From assembly GCA_018697195.1 (NCBI GenBank), contig CM031879.1:38498907-38562906 (forward strand): DNA of 64,000 nt, written 5' to 3'. A program made the position numbers and the translations under genes. Source of the DNA: Certhia americana. Its lineage: Eukaryota > Chordata > Aves > Passeriformes > Certhiidae. The notes under the pieces were generated by a model. The model had not been told where the DNA came from and did no database searches. It saw only the letters and a list, made by a program, of their open reading frames with translations. This document shows positions 52,086 through 64,000 of this stretch, piece after piece. Each line of letters starts with the position of its first letter. Within the stretch, counting starts at the first letter, position 1.

Positions 52086-54659
52086 CTAAAAAAGAGTAGG
52101 ATATCTAAAATTATTTTCCTCTATGTTAATTTTTGTGGAGTATTAAAACAAGAGTAGCATGATGCAATGTCTTTTAGAGGACTAGCTAGGACAAGGTTAA
52201 GCATATTCCAGTTAGTTACCTAAGATTATACATGCATAAAAGCATTGATGGCAATAGAGTGCCATGGGTGTCGTTGAAAATATAATCAGAAGACAATGAA
52301 GCTACACATTTGTAATTGAGGTGTAATTTGATGTGCAAAGCCTTTATTAGTCTATTAAAGGAAGGAAACAGCTTGACTTTCAGGCTGAGTTTGTGTGGCT
52401 GGCAGAGGGAGATTTTGTAATATTCACTGCTAGCAGTTTTATTATTGGAATCTTTGGAACATAATGAACAGAGAATTATGTAATCATTTTCAAGGTAGGA
52501 CTGAATTTTAAAAAAACCCCTTAACCTATTGCTGAGTGAAATTACAGTAAATGTTGTCCAACAGAAACACAGTTTGAATAAGACAGTTGTGAATTTAAAA
52601 GAGGAAGGGAAATCTTATGTGTTATAAGAAAATCTGTTTTCTTAGAAATCAGTCATATATGAAGGAAATGCTATTACTGCCTCAGCTTTGAATTCACCTT
52701 ACTAAGGTCTCTGCCTCATTGTGCACCTTTCATTGTACTACTAAGCCTTTTCCCCAGTCCTTCTTCTCTCCTGCTGCAAGGGAGCTTTCAAATATCTGGT
52801 ATGGACAAAGGAAAATAGATGGCTTTCTTAAAAATACTTTGCTTACACCTTTTTAAGGAAACACATCCATGAATTAAATATTTGTGAAGTGCTATTCTAA
52901 ACTAGATCCTGGGTTCTTCTAAACCTATATCTGTTTTCTGACTGTGTTGAATATTGGAGACAGTGACTAAATATCTGAAATAGAGGGATGGTACAATCTG
53001 GTTTGTGAAAGATTCAGAATGAAGTCCAGTCCTTAGAGTTTAATGTTAATGGATGAAACTTGATCTTTTTTTAATTCTCATTTTTCATAACTTGGACTAT
53101 TATGTCCTTTCTTGCCAACAGAAAATTTAAATAGGTGACTAGAATATGAACATCAACAGTAATATTTGTTTTGAAATGGCTTCTCTTAATCCAAAAGAAT
53201 GAAAATCTCATTCTGATGATTTTTTTTCCTGGTGCAGATTAAAATTTCAGTGACAGTTTTCTGAGGGTTATATTTATCAAATAACAAATTACAGCTACAG
53301 ATAAAATTTTACCTTGAATTCTTGTAGTAATAACTTTTTTCTCTGTGTGTTGTTTTATGTAGTGACTGTTTTTTTATTCTTGCATGTCTCATAAAGACCT
53401 CAATTTACAAATGCTGAATGCCAGATTGGTATTTAACAAAATAGAATTAATTCTCTGCTATTAATTCTCTGTGCAGCTGTTTCTGAGATGGAGATTCACC
53501 TTTTGTTGCTAGGGTAAAGACAGCTATTATAAAGACAGAGAAAATTGCAGAAGATATTTTGTTCTGTGTTGCATTTGAACACTTTTTCCTTTAAGGAGAA
53601 GTACATTAGTTGATTTAGAAGTTATCAGTTAATATAAAAAATGCCCTTTTTTGTATTTTTTTTGTCTTTTTTCCTCTTCCTCTTCTCCCCTTTCTGTTTC
53701 ATTTTTTTTTAATCTCTATTTTCTATTATCTATTCTCTTCTTTCTAATTTATTTTCCCTTTTTGTTTTCCCTTTTTTGTGCTAGATTTTTCTCCCACAGT
53801 ATAAGACTGCCATGTACTATGTTGTAAAATTTTAGCTGATGACTGGAAAGTTCTTAGGTATTACCATATTACAAATAAGAATATCAAAATTTATGACATC
53901 ACATGCAGATTATTTCTGATTAATGCTGTAAGGAATCAGTGTTTTAAGGTCTCTTAAAGAACCACCATTAAAGGTATTGGTAAAAGCAGATTTAACATAC
54001 AAGCAAAAACACGAGAAAGTTCATTGGCAAGGTTCACTCTACTGCTTACTAAGTGGTTAAAGCACACAGAGGAAAAACAAACTAAAATCTAAAATCAATC
54101 AATCTAAACCCAAAATCAATTAAAAAATTATCTATGTGGAAGCTAGAGGTGCAGGGATCAGGAAAGGGTAAGGGGAGAGAAGGATAAGGATAAAAAGGAG
54201 TAAGGAAGACCCTCCTATTTTATCACAAGATTTAGACTAGACCTCCTTGCTAAACTGAGCCCCTGACTTGACCAACAGTTAAGGCCTAAAGGTTTAACAG
54301 CACTTAAAGAAGCACTTATTTGAAGGCTTAAGTTAAGCAGTTTAATAAAATATTCATATTGAATTTAGTATAGCTCAACATATCTAAAGTATTGGAGGAT
54401 CTAGCAGAGCAACATTCACAGTACATCTGCTATATCATATTCACACTCACACACACAGAGATTTAAAGGAGCATGCACAGATCCAAAACAGGATGTGTAG
54501 GAGTATGAATGCACTTTAGAAGTTTTAAAAGGTGAGGAGAATACACAGCCTGTGAAAAGTTGTTGCAGCTTTGGGAGTTTCATCTGACTCTGCAGGACAA
54601 CAAATTATACCCAATGCAAACTGCAGCACAGATACTAAAAAATCACTGAAAAGAAAGTA
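52086..54659. other. Non-genic DNA with candidate conserved block and T/C tract
   Basis: Around 52,150-52,510 the sequence is simple-repeat-poor and looks like conserved non-coding DNA. From 53,645 to 53,780 it is strongly T/C-rich. No gene is seen. Confidence 0.45.
53645..53780. repeat. Pyrimidine-rich tract
   Basis: About 135 bp is made almost entirely of T and C on the plus strand, irregular in pattern. It resembles a degraded poly-pyrimidine simple repeat. Confidence 0.75.
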
Positions 54660-55545
54660 GAGGATATCGTTTACTGTGAATGCAGAAATGCCCTTGACAC
54701 TTCCCCATAAATACCTCAGAGAGAAGCTATTGATGTATGGGCTGGACGCGCAGACAGTGAGTTGGACTGAAAACTGGCCAAATATCTGGGCCCAGAGGAT
54801 GGTGGTCAGAGGTACAAGGTCTAACTGGAAGTTGGTAATTAGTCATGCAACAACTCAGGGGATGATATTGGGCCCAGTCTTGTCCAATATCTTCATGAAT
54901 GTTGCGGATAAGTGGACACAGAGTACACCTCAGCAGGTTCACTGATGCCACAAAACTGGGGGGAGTCCTGTTGCACCAGAGAGTCATACTGCTGTTCAGA
55001 GAGACCTCAGCAGAATGGACAGATGTGCTGGCAGGAACCTCATAGAAGTTCAATAAGGGGAAGTGTAATGTCCAGGCCTGGGGGTGGAACAACCCCATGC
55101 ACCAAAAATATTCCGGGAGCAGATTTTCTGGAAAATACCTTTGATGTGAAGGACCTGAGTGTTGTGGTGAATACCAGGCTGAACATGAGTCAACAGTGTG
55201 CCCTTGTGTCAAAGGAGGGTTATGGTGTCCTGGCTTGCATTAGGCAAAGTATTGCCTGTAGGTGCCAACTTGCTGTTGAGGCTAGACCAGGGGTACTCTA
55301 TCCAGTTTTGGGCTTAGTACCAGAGATACAGGCATACTGGAGAGAGACCAGTGAAGGGGCACAAAGATGATTAAGGGACTGGGCCATCTCTCCTATGAGA
55401 AAAGCCTGAGACAGTTGGAACTGTTTAGCCCAGTTCAGGGAAGATTTTAACAGAATATATAAATACCTGAAGGAAAGGTGCAAAGAAGATGGAACCAAAC
55501 TTTTTACAGCAGTGACCACCAATAAGACCAAGAGGCATTAGAGTT
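54660..55545 (+). mobile_element. CR1 LINE internal fragment lacking its 3' end
   Basis: The fragment covers the CR1 RT palm through the C-terminal region. The frame 54,676-54,945 carries the degraded TQGMILGPVL motif (PQGS-LGP in live elements). A second frame, 54,912-55,370, carries the NMSQQCALV and CIRQSIA words of the C-terminus. At the catalytic loop (54,938-54,949) the codons read F-T-D-A, so the second aspartate needed for polymerisation is lost. Similarity stops abruptly at about 55,545, before the 3' UTR and terminal repeats, and starts inside the RT, so both ends are missing. The subfamily differs from the 20.8-kb copy and resembles that of the minus-strand copy at 9.6 kb. Confidence 0.93.
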
Positions 55546-56088
55546 TATAACAACTTTGTGTCTAATAATCATGTAACACAGCTAGTGATGGTTTTCTCAG
55601 GTTCATTGTGCTTGCCATCATCCACCTTAGCATTGTTTCCTCCAAGAATTATTTGTGTGCCACCTTCTGATACGTGGTTTATTTATGTTTTACTCTATTT
55701 GTTTCTTCTTTATAGCTTATAGAGGCCAGAGTGCATGAGAACTTCTCTCAAAACCTGTATTCTATATTTATGTCTGTAGGAACTGGGGGAAAAAAACCAA
55801 ATCCTTTCAGTTCAATCAATCAAACTTGCTAGTAAGAATAAATAGAAAAGTTAAATAAGAACAGTAATAGCAAGAAGATGGAAAAAATCTTGGAAGGATC
55901 ATTGCAAGGTCACCTCAACCACTTTTTTGATACAACAAAGGATTCTTTATGTTTATATGATTTTGAGTGTATATTTACCTAATTCCTTTTTAAAACCCTC
56001 AGTGACATATACTTAGAGATATTCAGACAGCTATTCTAATGCTTTACATTTCTTTTAGGTTTTAAGAAAACCTTTTTTAAAGTTCAAT
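55546..56088. other. AT-rich DNA after CR1 break
   Basis: No gene or named repeat is seen between the CR1 breakpoint and the T/C tract. Confidence 0.5.
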
Positions 56089-56180
56089 CTCTCTTTTTTC
56101 TTTTTTTTCTTTTTTCTTTTTTCTTTTTTCTTTTTTCTTTTTTTTCTTTTTTTCTTTTTTTCTTTTTCCTTTTTTCTTTC
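56089..56180. repeat. (T6-8 C)n polypyrimidine tract
   Basis: About 90 bp of T runs of five to nine are separated by single C bases. It is purine-free on the plus strand and nearly mirror-symmetric, so it could form triplex DNA. The Lys-rich minus-strand and Phe-rich plus-strand frames here are artefacts. Confidence 0.95.
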
Positions 56181-59100
56181 TGTTTTGTTTTTTATTTTGC
56201 AATTAAAGCTACTTTTTTTTTGGTACACAATAAAAGCAGAAAACACTCTTTTAAGATTTTTTTTAAACTCTAAACGTCTGGGGTTTAAGATAAATATTTC
56301 TTTTTATTTATTTCATTGGACAATATTTGATCTTTTTTATTGTGGCTGCTGTTTTGTTGGTTTTTTTCCCCCCTGGACTGCAATTCAGCATACAATGTCT
56401 CAAAGTTCACTGGACTTGAATGTTGAGGACTTACATTGGGAAATGGGGGAAAACCTTATGACTTTTCCAGGAAAAGTTCCTTTTTCTGTCAATGAGAAGA
56501 AATAGTGGCATTAAAGTCATTAACATTATTTTGATTTACCTCATTTGAGGTCTGGTAATTAATCAATACAAATGATTTAAAGCATCTCCTAAAATAGCTT
56601 AACTATTTAGCCACATGTTTTGACCACGTGTTTCTTTCAGTTGAGTCATTTACAAATCTTAATTTATACAATAACATTGAATTGTAATGACAGAGCAATT
56701 TCCCAATTGCCATTGCATGCAACAAGCAGAAACATTATTTATGAGCAACCTGTAATCTCTAAGCAATATATTGATAATGTAAATCATTAACTTGAAGTAG
56801 ATTGGAAACCTTTAGAACTATTCTGAAATATGGTGGTCTTTAATTGAATAGGGGGAAAAGATAGAGGGGGAAATTTGGTGTGTATATTTAATTTTTATAA
56901 ATAATTCATTAAAATACTTTATTTAAAGATAAAGTAAGCATTCAGATGGTGTTACTAGTCATTCCTTGCTGCCATATTTAATTGCAAAAAAAAAAAAAGA
57001 GCCTTTTAAAATAATGTATTGATTAACTTCTTTAAAGAGAATTTGACCAAATACCGTAAAGAGCAACCTGTGTTTGAATGGACTATGGGATATGCTGTCT
57101 AATCAGTTTCTTCCATGTCTGGTTTTTAATAAAACTATTCAGTCTTTCCTCCTAAGATCAATGTTCCTAATTACCAAATAGAACCATACACATTTCCAGA
57201 CCATTGACCAATAGCTAGTGAAATAAGGTTGTATCCTGAATATTGTTGTGTTCTCTTAAGACTGAATAACATCATAAACTACACAGGTTTTTTGTGCTTA
57301 TTAACTTTTAGAAATTTCAACATGGATTTCCTGAGAAAAACAACTAGTTTTCTAATGGATAGTCCGGTAGGCTGAAGTTAGAAAAAGCTAGCATGACAGC
57401 CAGCTGGATGAATTTGTAACACAAGGACAAGTGTCTCTTACATAGAATTCTTTTTTTCTTCTACAGAAAAGGAGATGTTCAAATTATATTTTCAGTTAAA
57501 AAAAAACAGAATTAGGGTTAACACATAAGTAAGTATGATTTGACTGCTTTACAGAGATGGGATAAAAGGTTTCCTTTTTTTTTTTTAATCTCTTCTTTTC
57601 TTAACATCTATTCCTTTGTGTAGACACCCAGCATTCTGAGTGCACAGCAAGAATGCATGGCAAAAGCTCATAAGACATAATAAAGGAGCAAATACTTCAT
57701 AAAATAATTTGGAAATCTCAGTTCCAACTTTCTTGTGGTATACAACCTGCCAAATTGTTGAGGACCAGAAATAGCTTGTGCTTCTATAATCAATATTGCA
57801 TTGGGTGCAGTAAACACTGAAGCTTGATTGTGAATTGATTTACTGGATTTTTTTGTCTCCCATTACCAGGACACAGACTCTACTTATTATAGGAGCTAGG
57901 TGAATGAAGTAATATGCAGGCTTGTGACAGAATTTCAAGTAATCAGAGATTAATTGAAAGCAAAGGAGATAATTCTGACCACAGTGTTGAGTATACTAAG
58001 GAATTCTGGAAAATGTCGTTGCCATTTTTGTAGCATTCATTACTAATTTTGCCATCACTTTTGTGGGGAGTCTGTTAAATTAATTTTCAAACAAGTTTCA
58101 GACTGTACTTGCACTGAATCCAAAACCTAGGCCTCAGTAACTGACTTTTATATTGCAAGGCTTCAACTTCAGTGCTAACTCCATAACAAGTGTTAGGTTG
58201 CTGCCAAGCTAATACACCCAACAGTGCCTTTGTTGAGCTGATCCTAACAGGAACAGAGGAAAAGAAGAGAGCCTGGAAGCTCATTCTCTTTCTTACCTCT
58301 CCTGATAACATTTTTTTTTTTACATGACTGCTATCCCTCTTGTAGTTTGTAAGCCTAAAAAGCTACTATCTTCCATTCCAAGAAAGGGAATAATTATTTA
58401 TCTGGTTATTGACTGACAAAAATTCAATCTTGTGAATGCTCTTTATTTGCATAATTCTTATTTTCTATTTCCAGTTATGACCTTTTGGTCATCCTCTGGC
58501 TCACTGATTTTGGAATTAGGTTCTGTTTTCAGTCTTCATTACTATTTTCCTAATCTTAAATAGCTCATGTCTGTAACACTTGTACTTAATCTCTTAAAAT
58601 ATCTACGGTATCATTTTTAACAGTCACATTACTTTTCTGATCACCTTAGCCTGCATAAAATCTTGTGCAGTGGAAATATCTAGTATCAAATCAAAGCATT
58701 CCTATTGTTTTTGAAGGAATGACACAATTTATATTTCAAATTATCACCTTTTTTCCTCCATAATTTAGCTGCTTCTTGTTTCTTGTGTCTTGAATGAGCT
58801 TATGCAGGATACTTCTGCATATGGAAATGTAATTTTTTTGGATGAAGGCTTCAAGCATTGAACCCACTCTAAAAGTGTTTTTGATGCAAGCAAAATTTAA
58901 TCCATAGCCTTGCAGGGGATTTTCTCTCTCCCATGAACTTGATTACAGGTGACTGTGGTTTGAAAAAGAAGTCAAATTTACATAAGTGCAAAATTCATTT
59001 AATTTACATAAGTGCAAAATTAATTTATTTTGTAATTGTTAGCATCAATTTTTGCTTTTTTATCAGTCTTTTCAGTGAGTCCTAATCATACTAGGGATGG

Positions 59101-62100
59101 ATCCAGAGATTCAGGAAAGCTGAAATGCAAAGCCTTCAGCTGTGAAGAATAACGTGAAAAAGATTTCACACAGAGTCCTTTGGTCCTTTAATGTGCACTG
59201 AATTATTTGCAAACCCTGTGTCTTCAAGATCCAGTGACTGGATATACATTCAGAAAAGCTAAAAAAATAATAATCATTAGAATTATAGTTTTCATTAAAT
59301 AAAAAGTAAAAGGTACAGCAAATGGAAAGTTGCTATTTCAAACAATGAAGGTCACATAGGGTTTTTTTCTGGACACAGCTGGACTGATATACAGAATTTT
59401 GCTTTAATTATAAAGAAGCAGACTCTTCACATTAAATGGTGTATGACCAAACAAGCTGCCTTCTTTTGACTTTTCAGACAGCTGGAGTTGAATTCAGAGA
59501 CAGCTAATTGCCGTGGGGACCTTTCTCTGGCAAGTAGCCCATTGGTACTCTTGAGGGGTGGAGAGGCTTCACACAGAAAGCTTAAAGCATCTGGGCTGCT
59601 GTTGTGCAGAATGCAACTGCTGACAGATTTACCATCTGTCTTTGAGAAAGACAACAGCTTGGGAAGCCCAGATACCACTATTCTTCATCAGAAAGCCCGA
59701 TGTCAATCAAACCCTCCTCATTACAGCAGATAGAACTTGAATTACAGCTAAGTGAAAAAGAAATATCAAGATATTATTTTACTTTTATTTGTGTATGAAT
59801 AGATGAAAAATCCTGAAACACTAGGAAACAGCAAAATGTGAACGCATTTGTATTATCCATCGCATAAACTTTCACCATGAGAATAGTTTTACAGATGTAC
59901 CAACAGTAACCATGTTCATATCCCCTCAAAAAAGAGTCCTGCTGTAATAGCACAGAGTAATGAATTCATAATAAATACTGTACCATTATAAATGCTTCAG
60001 ATATTTATTTTTTGTAAATTGTTATTGACTGTAAAAGGTAATTGTTTTCATTCCTATGTTTGTAGGCAATAGAACAAATTGCATCTATCTTATACACGAA
60101 CTTCAAAACTCTAATCATTGGTATAAGAAAAAGATGTGCAGTCATCCATGAATATTGTTTACTTGCTTATACACAAAATTATGTCTATGGCCTAGTATAA
60201 TTTGTAAAGAATCAGTCAAAATTAGGAAAAAAACCATAAATGTTTTCTAATAAGCTGCAGTACAAATATTTTCAGCACACAAATTCATGACTATAAACAA
60301 ATGTCAACGCATAATACCTGCAGGTCTGAAAGACATTCATTCAACCCAACAGTTCATAAAAGTCAGGAATTATGAAAAATTGAATTATGGATTCTATAAA
60401 TAGTAGTCTTTCTTAAGACTTCAAGTGAGTACATATATTTGTGTAAGACTTAAGTGCCTTCCTGAAAGATGCAAAAAATTTGGCCCAGTTGCTCTCCCTG
60501 TACTTCTGAGGTTGACCAGTGTGTACTGTGTGTTTAAAAAGAGTAAAGACTTTATAGCTCAAGTTCTTAAAAAGCATCAGTTTAATGGGAACATAGAATA
60601 ATGCTGAACATGTCATATTGTTGTCATGTAAACGTTGAAAACACATATATTTGTATAGGTGTGTGTATATATATTTTTAATCACAAATATATAGATAGCT
60701 GGACACAGGTAGCTGCAGTAAAATGATTTTTTTTGAGAAATTTTCATGGTTCTTTTTACCCCAAGTACTTTACCACAAATCTAGAGGGAGAGAGGAGGAA
60801 TGTATTCCAGGATTTTTCTTCAAGCTCCATGACAGCCAAATCCTAAAATCCAACTTCTCCTTCTACCTGCATGCAGTATTGAAAGAATGCATTGGCAGAT
60901 GTAGGAAAAGATGCAATTTAGTAAGGAGACCTGAACACTCTGACCAGTACATTTACATGGTGCCTCTATGAAGCAAAACAATTACACGTTTTTACACTAG
61001 TGACTACAGCTCTCCAATGGAAATCTGAGTCCTGGTTTCCAGTTGCCTTTCCTAGGTTTGTTTCTATATTTTAATGCAGAACGCTCACCCTCTGAGCTTA
61101 GGGTTAAGGCACAAATCTAGGAGACAGAAAATTCAGATTCAGTGTTCTACTGCTGAGGGAAGACCCTGAGTTCAAGCACTCTAATGAAATACAGCCTTAC
61201 AATTGTCCATATTTTAAAAGAAAAGGGAAGTTGGCTTCTCTTTCCCAAGGGAAACAGATTAGTTTTTACTTCAAGGAAAAGGTTCAGGACTTCAGAGTCT
61301 AGCCTAAAATATATACTCTAATGCAAAGCTAGGAAAGACCAAAATTGTCCAGATTAATAGTATATTGCCATCAAACAGAGCAAATTGTTGGCTTATTTTC
61401 TATGCTGAAATACTTTCAGTGCAGAGCTAGATCACATACTTCTATACTGTTGCAGAATTGATACATCCATGTCAAAAAGAGGTATGAGAGTCAAATTTCC
61501 ATCATTTCCTATTCTCCAGTTTAAGCATAGACCTGGTTCATCATGCTGACTGCTATGAATCTTTTTCTTGAAGGGATAATTTCCTCCAGGCATGGCATAG
61601 ATTGTTGAGTTGGAGCTTTGAGCTCCACTCTGGTGGCAGCATGCCAAAATCCCTTTAAGGGACTAGCTCTTAATATCCCTCCTTTTCTGAAACAGCCAAC
61701 ACAGTATTTCCCCACTTCAGAGAGGGTAAATCTGTTTCCACAGTTCTGGAGATCAAGCAACTCAATTGATAAAAGTTCTCTTGCATAGCATATGAAAATG
61801 GGAATATGTTACTGTTGTGGAAGAGATCTTAGCCACTGTATTTCAGTCATGTAGGGACTAATTATTCCATTTCAATCAAGTGTGTTCTAGTTAAACCGTA
61901 GTAAATCTCTGTTAGAATATGGAAATTAGTTACCTACTGATGTATGACTAGTGTGTTCATGAAAATTCTTTATTTAGCTTTCCTTATTTGGTTAAATAGC
62001 GCAGGACTATTAAATCTTGGACATATTTGTGCACAGCTGAGGTATAATTTGGGAGTACGTAGACAGCACATCTTGTAAAAATGGAAATGCTGACATTTAT

Positions 62101-62183
62101 ACCAGGGATACAGGACTCTGTCTCTGACCATTTACCTATGTAAAATTGAGGTAATAAACTGAAGAAGAGAAGAATGAACAGGT
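56181..62183. other. Long AT-rich non-genic stretch
   Basis: I see no supported exon, RNA gene or repeat family in this 6-kb stretch. The part at 56,540-56,790 is rich in homeodomain-type TAATTA/ATTTA words and looks like conserved non-coding DNA. A 26-bp tandem duplication lies at 58,975-59,026. A short patch at 59,470-59,733 is more GC-rich and open on both strands, but without recognisable protein features or a clear donor site. Confidence 0.45.
58975..59026. repeat. 26-bp tandem duplication
   Basis: Two adjacent 26-bp units beginning AATTTACATAAGTGC differ at one base (C to A near the end). This is a small local duplication. Confidence 0.9.
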
Positions 62184-62285
62184 AAAACTGAAAATTATAT
62201 ATTATATATAAAACTGAAAATTATATATTATATATATAATAATTTATATATTATATATAATTTTTCATATTATATATAATATTTC
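62184..62285. repeat. 26-bp tandem duplication and AT-rich palindromic tract
   Basis: A perfect 26-bp unit beginning AAAACTGAAAATTATATA occurs twice (62,184-62,209 and 62,210-62,235). It is followed by about 50 bp of almost pure A/T with overlapping TATATAATATA-type inverted repeats. The tract should melt easily and could extrude cruciforms. Confidence 0.9.
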
Positions 62286-64000
62286 CAGGTATCCACAGGC
62301 TACTGATTAGGACTGGCAGTCAGAAAAAAATGTCTCTTGTAAACCAAACTCATTAAAAGATTCAATCAGTGTAATTTAATAAAGATAGAACTCCTCAGTT
62401 TGCCATTTTGGTCTGTAAAGTGGAATTACATTTAAAATATTCTACCAACTCATTGTGATATGAGATTTTGATAAACCATGGCTGTTAAATATTTCCTCTG
62501 GGAACACCTTATAGAAAACCATGTGAATCTATGCAGAATTTGTATAAAAGTTGTTAACATATAAATTGCAAATAGTATTTCTAAATATTACTAATATCAT
62601 AAGTGGAGACTTCTGATTCAGTACATATCTAGTGTTCCTTTTGCAAACTTTAAGAAACATTTTTTTTTCACTATGTTTATATATATTCAGATCTGGAGAC
62701 TTTTGGGGTTTTTTTTTCCCTGAAGATAATAACCCAGATCCTGAAGGTGCCTGGTAAAAATAAATTGTATATCAGAGAGTGGAAGAGACAAGGCGATTTG
62801 CAAAGATCCAATTATATCATTTGATGTGTTGTTAATGCTATTGTCAGTGGCACAAAGGCATGATTCCAGAATTCAAAGAACATGGAACATAACCAGGCAA
62901 TAAATCTGATTGTCCAGGTACAGCTCTACAATTAGATTCAAGAAGAGATGGCAAAACAGCGATTAAATTTTCCATCAAGTATAGTTTCCTCAAGGTAGGC
63001 AAAATAATCTCAGTTGCTACTTTGTGATTCTGTTGGTTTATTTACAGTAATGAGGCTTTCTGATTCATGTAAATACATTTAATTTCCATTAGCACTAATA
63101 AGAAATCAGTGAGCACATCAAGAAGGGAATACATGTATTTGCAACATGTAATGTACTCTTGGATAGGTACTTAACCCAAAATATATTTGAAAATAATGTG
63201 AGAGATAAACATGTGGAGTGAAGTGGAATACCTGGAGGCAAAGTGCTAATTCTTTCATGACATCAGCTCAGTCAGGGTCATGAAGGCATATTGAAGATGA
63301 TTACAACATGTTAGATTTGGAAAATATACAAGTATTTAAATTCTCAGCTACGTATTGTAGGATTTAACAGAGCATACATTTCCAATTATATGTTTTGTTT
63401 TATCTGCAACTTGCCTGTCTTCAATCTAAATTTACTGGAAAGCAGAAAAAAAAAAAAAAAGAACAGCTCTTTTTAGTGTTTAATCCTATTACAATTAGTG
63501 TTTAGAAGATCATTGTTAACATTATACTCAAAAAATTGTGAAGTATATGGACAGAATTCATAGAAGACAAGGTCAAGAAGCTGAGGACATACTGCATTAT
63601 AAGTCCATATATAAAACCAAATTTATAAAGAAGTAATAACACTGTCTGTATTATCACAGGTTTTAAGCAAGACATTAAAATCAACGTTCTTATTTGAAGT
63701 CTTAATGTGACCAGTAAAGGATTGAAATCCTCTGTATATTCTGTAAATATTTTGGTCTATCTACTTCTAAGGCCTGCAATTTGGTGCTTCATGTGGCATG
63801 AGACATAAGCTGTTACTCTGAAATAAAGTTGTTTGGGACATGGTAGGAGTTGAAGCACAGTAAGATTTCTACTGAAGGTCCTTATCTTCAGTCATAGACT
63901 CATGAAGTGAATGCTTGCAACATGGATAATGCAGACATCTTCAGTAATAGGGTAAAGGAGAATCCTTTCTCTGTTAGGGATGTAAAGCACTGCAGCAGAT
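62286..64000. other. Non-genic DNA to window end
   Basis: AT-rich sequence with an A15 run at 63,446-63,460. No gene, RNA gene or nameable repeat is seen. Confidence 0.5.

Noticed and set aside
54727..55212. 161-codon minus-strand frame, the longest in the window
   Set aside because: It is antisense to the CR1 reverse transcriptase fragment.
56055..56246. Lys-rich minus-strand frame
   Set aside because: It is a translation of the polypyrimidine tract.
1..64000. CRISPR arrays, tRNA or rRNA genes, bacterial operons
   Set aside because: No regularly spaced direct repeats, cloverleaf boxes or ribosomal words were seen, and the sequence is clearly eukaryotic.

Overview
This window looks like vertebrate nuclear DNA, most probably from a bird outside the chicken/duck group. 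It is AT-rich by eye, has no convincing open reading frame, and is scattered with microsatellites and homopolymer runs. It also carries four pieces of CR1 LINE retrotransposon and several solo LTRs of endogenous retroviruses, including an LTR type I know as abundant in neoavian birds. The species and lineage calls rest on remembered repeat families; no search was run.

I found no protein-coding exon, tRNA, rRNA or known microRNA that I can support. The stretch is best read as a gene desert or a very large intron. The longest open frames are decayed CR1 reverse transcriptase, low-complexity artefacts or chance.

Layout: 1-9,626 is AT-rich apparently single-copy DNA, with a block at 5.69-6.60 kb that has the feel of a conserved non-coding element. 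A minus-strand CR1 3' part lies at 9.63-10.47 kb. A T/G-rich tract and a (TG)(TA) microsatellite lie at 12.2-12.5 kb. A compact solo LTR with a perfect 6-bp target duplication is at 20,224-20,492, followed by a 1.65-kb plus-strand CR1 (20.77-22.42 kb) and an A-rich run. A plus-strand LTR is at 24.53-25.01 kb. About 10 kb of single-copy-looking DNA follows, then a GC-richer, probably repeat-derived block at 34.80-36.05 kb. A second LTR of the same type is at 40.56-41.06 kb (plus) and a related one at 51.52-52.09 kb (minus). A short CR1 3' end is at 48.77-49.01 kb. A CR1 internal fragment lacking its 3' end is at 54.66-55.55 kb, followed by a 90-bp T/C tract at 56.1 kb. The rest, to 64 kb, is AT-rich with a short tandem duplication at 59.0 kb and an AT-rich one at 62.2 kb.

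Nothing here forms an operon or pathway. What the window records is a sequence of insertions (CR1 copies of at least two subfamilies and two or three LTR groups) into otherwise quiet DNA. Any function is most likely long-range regulatory, and the candidate blocks for that are listed as low-confidence findings.
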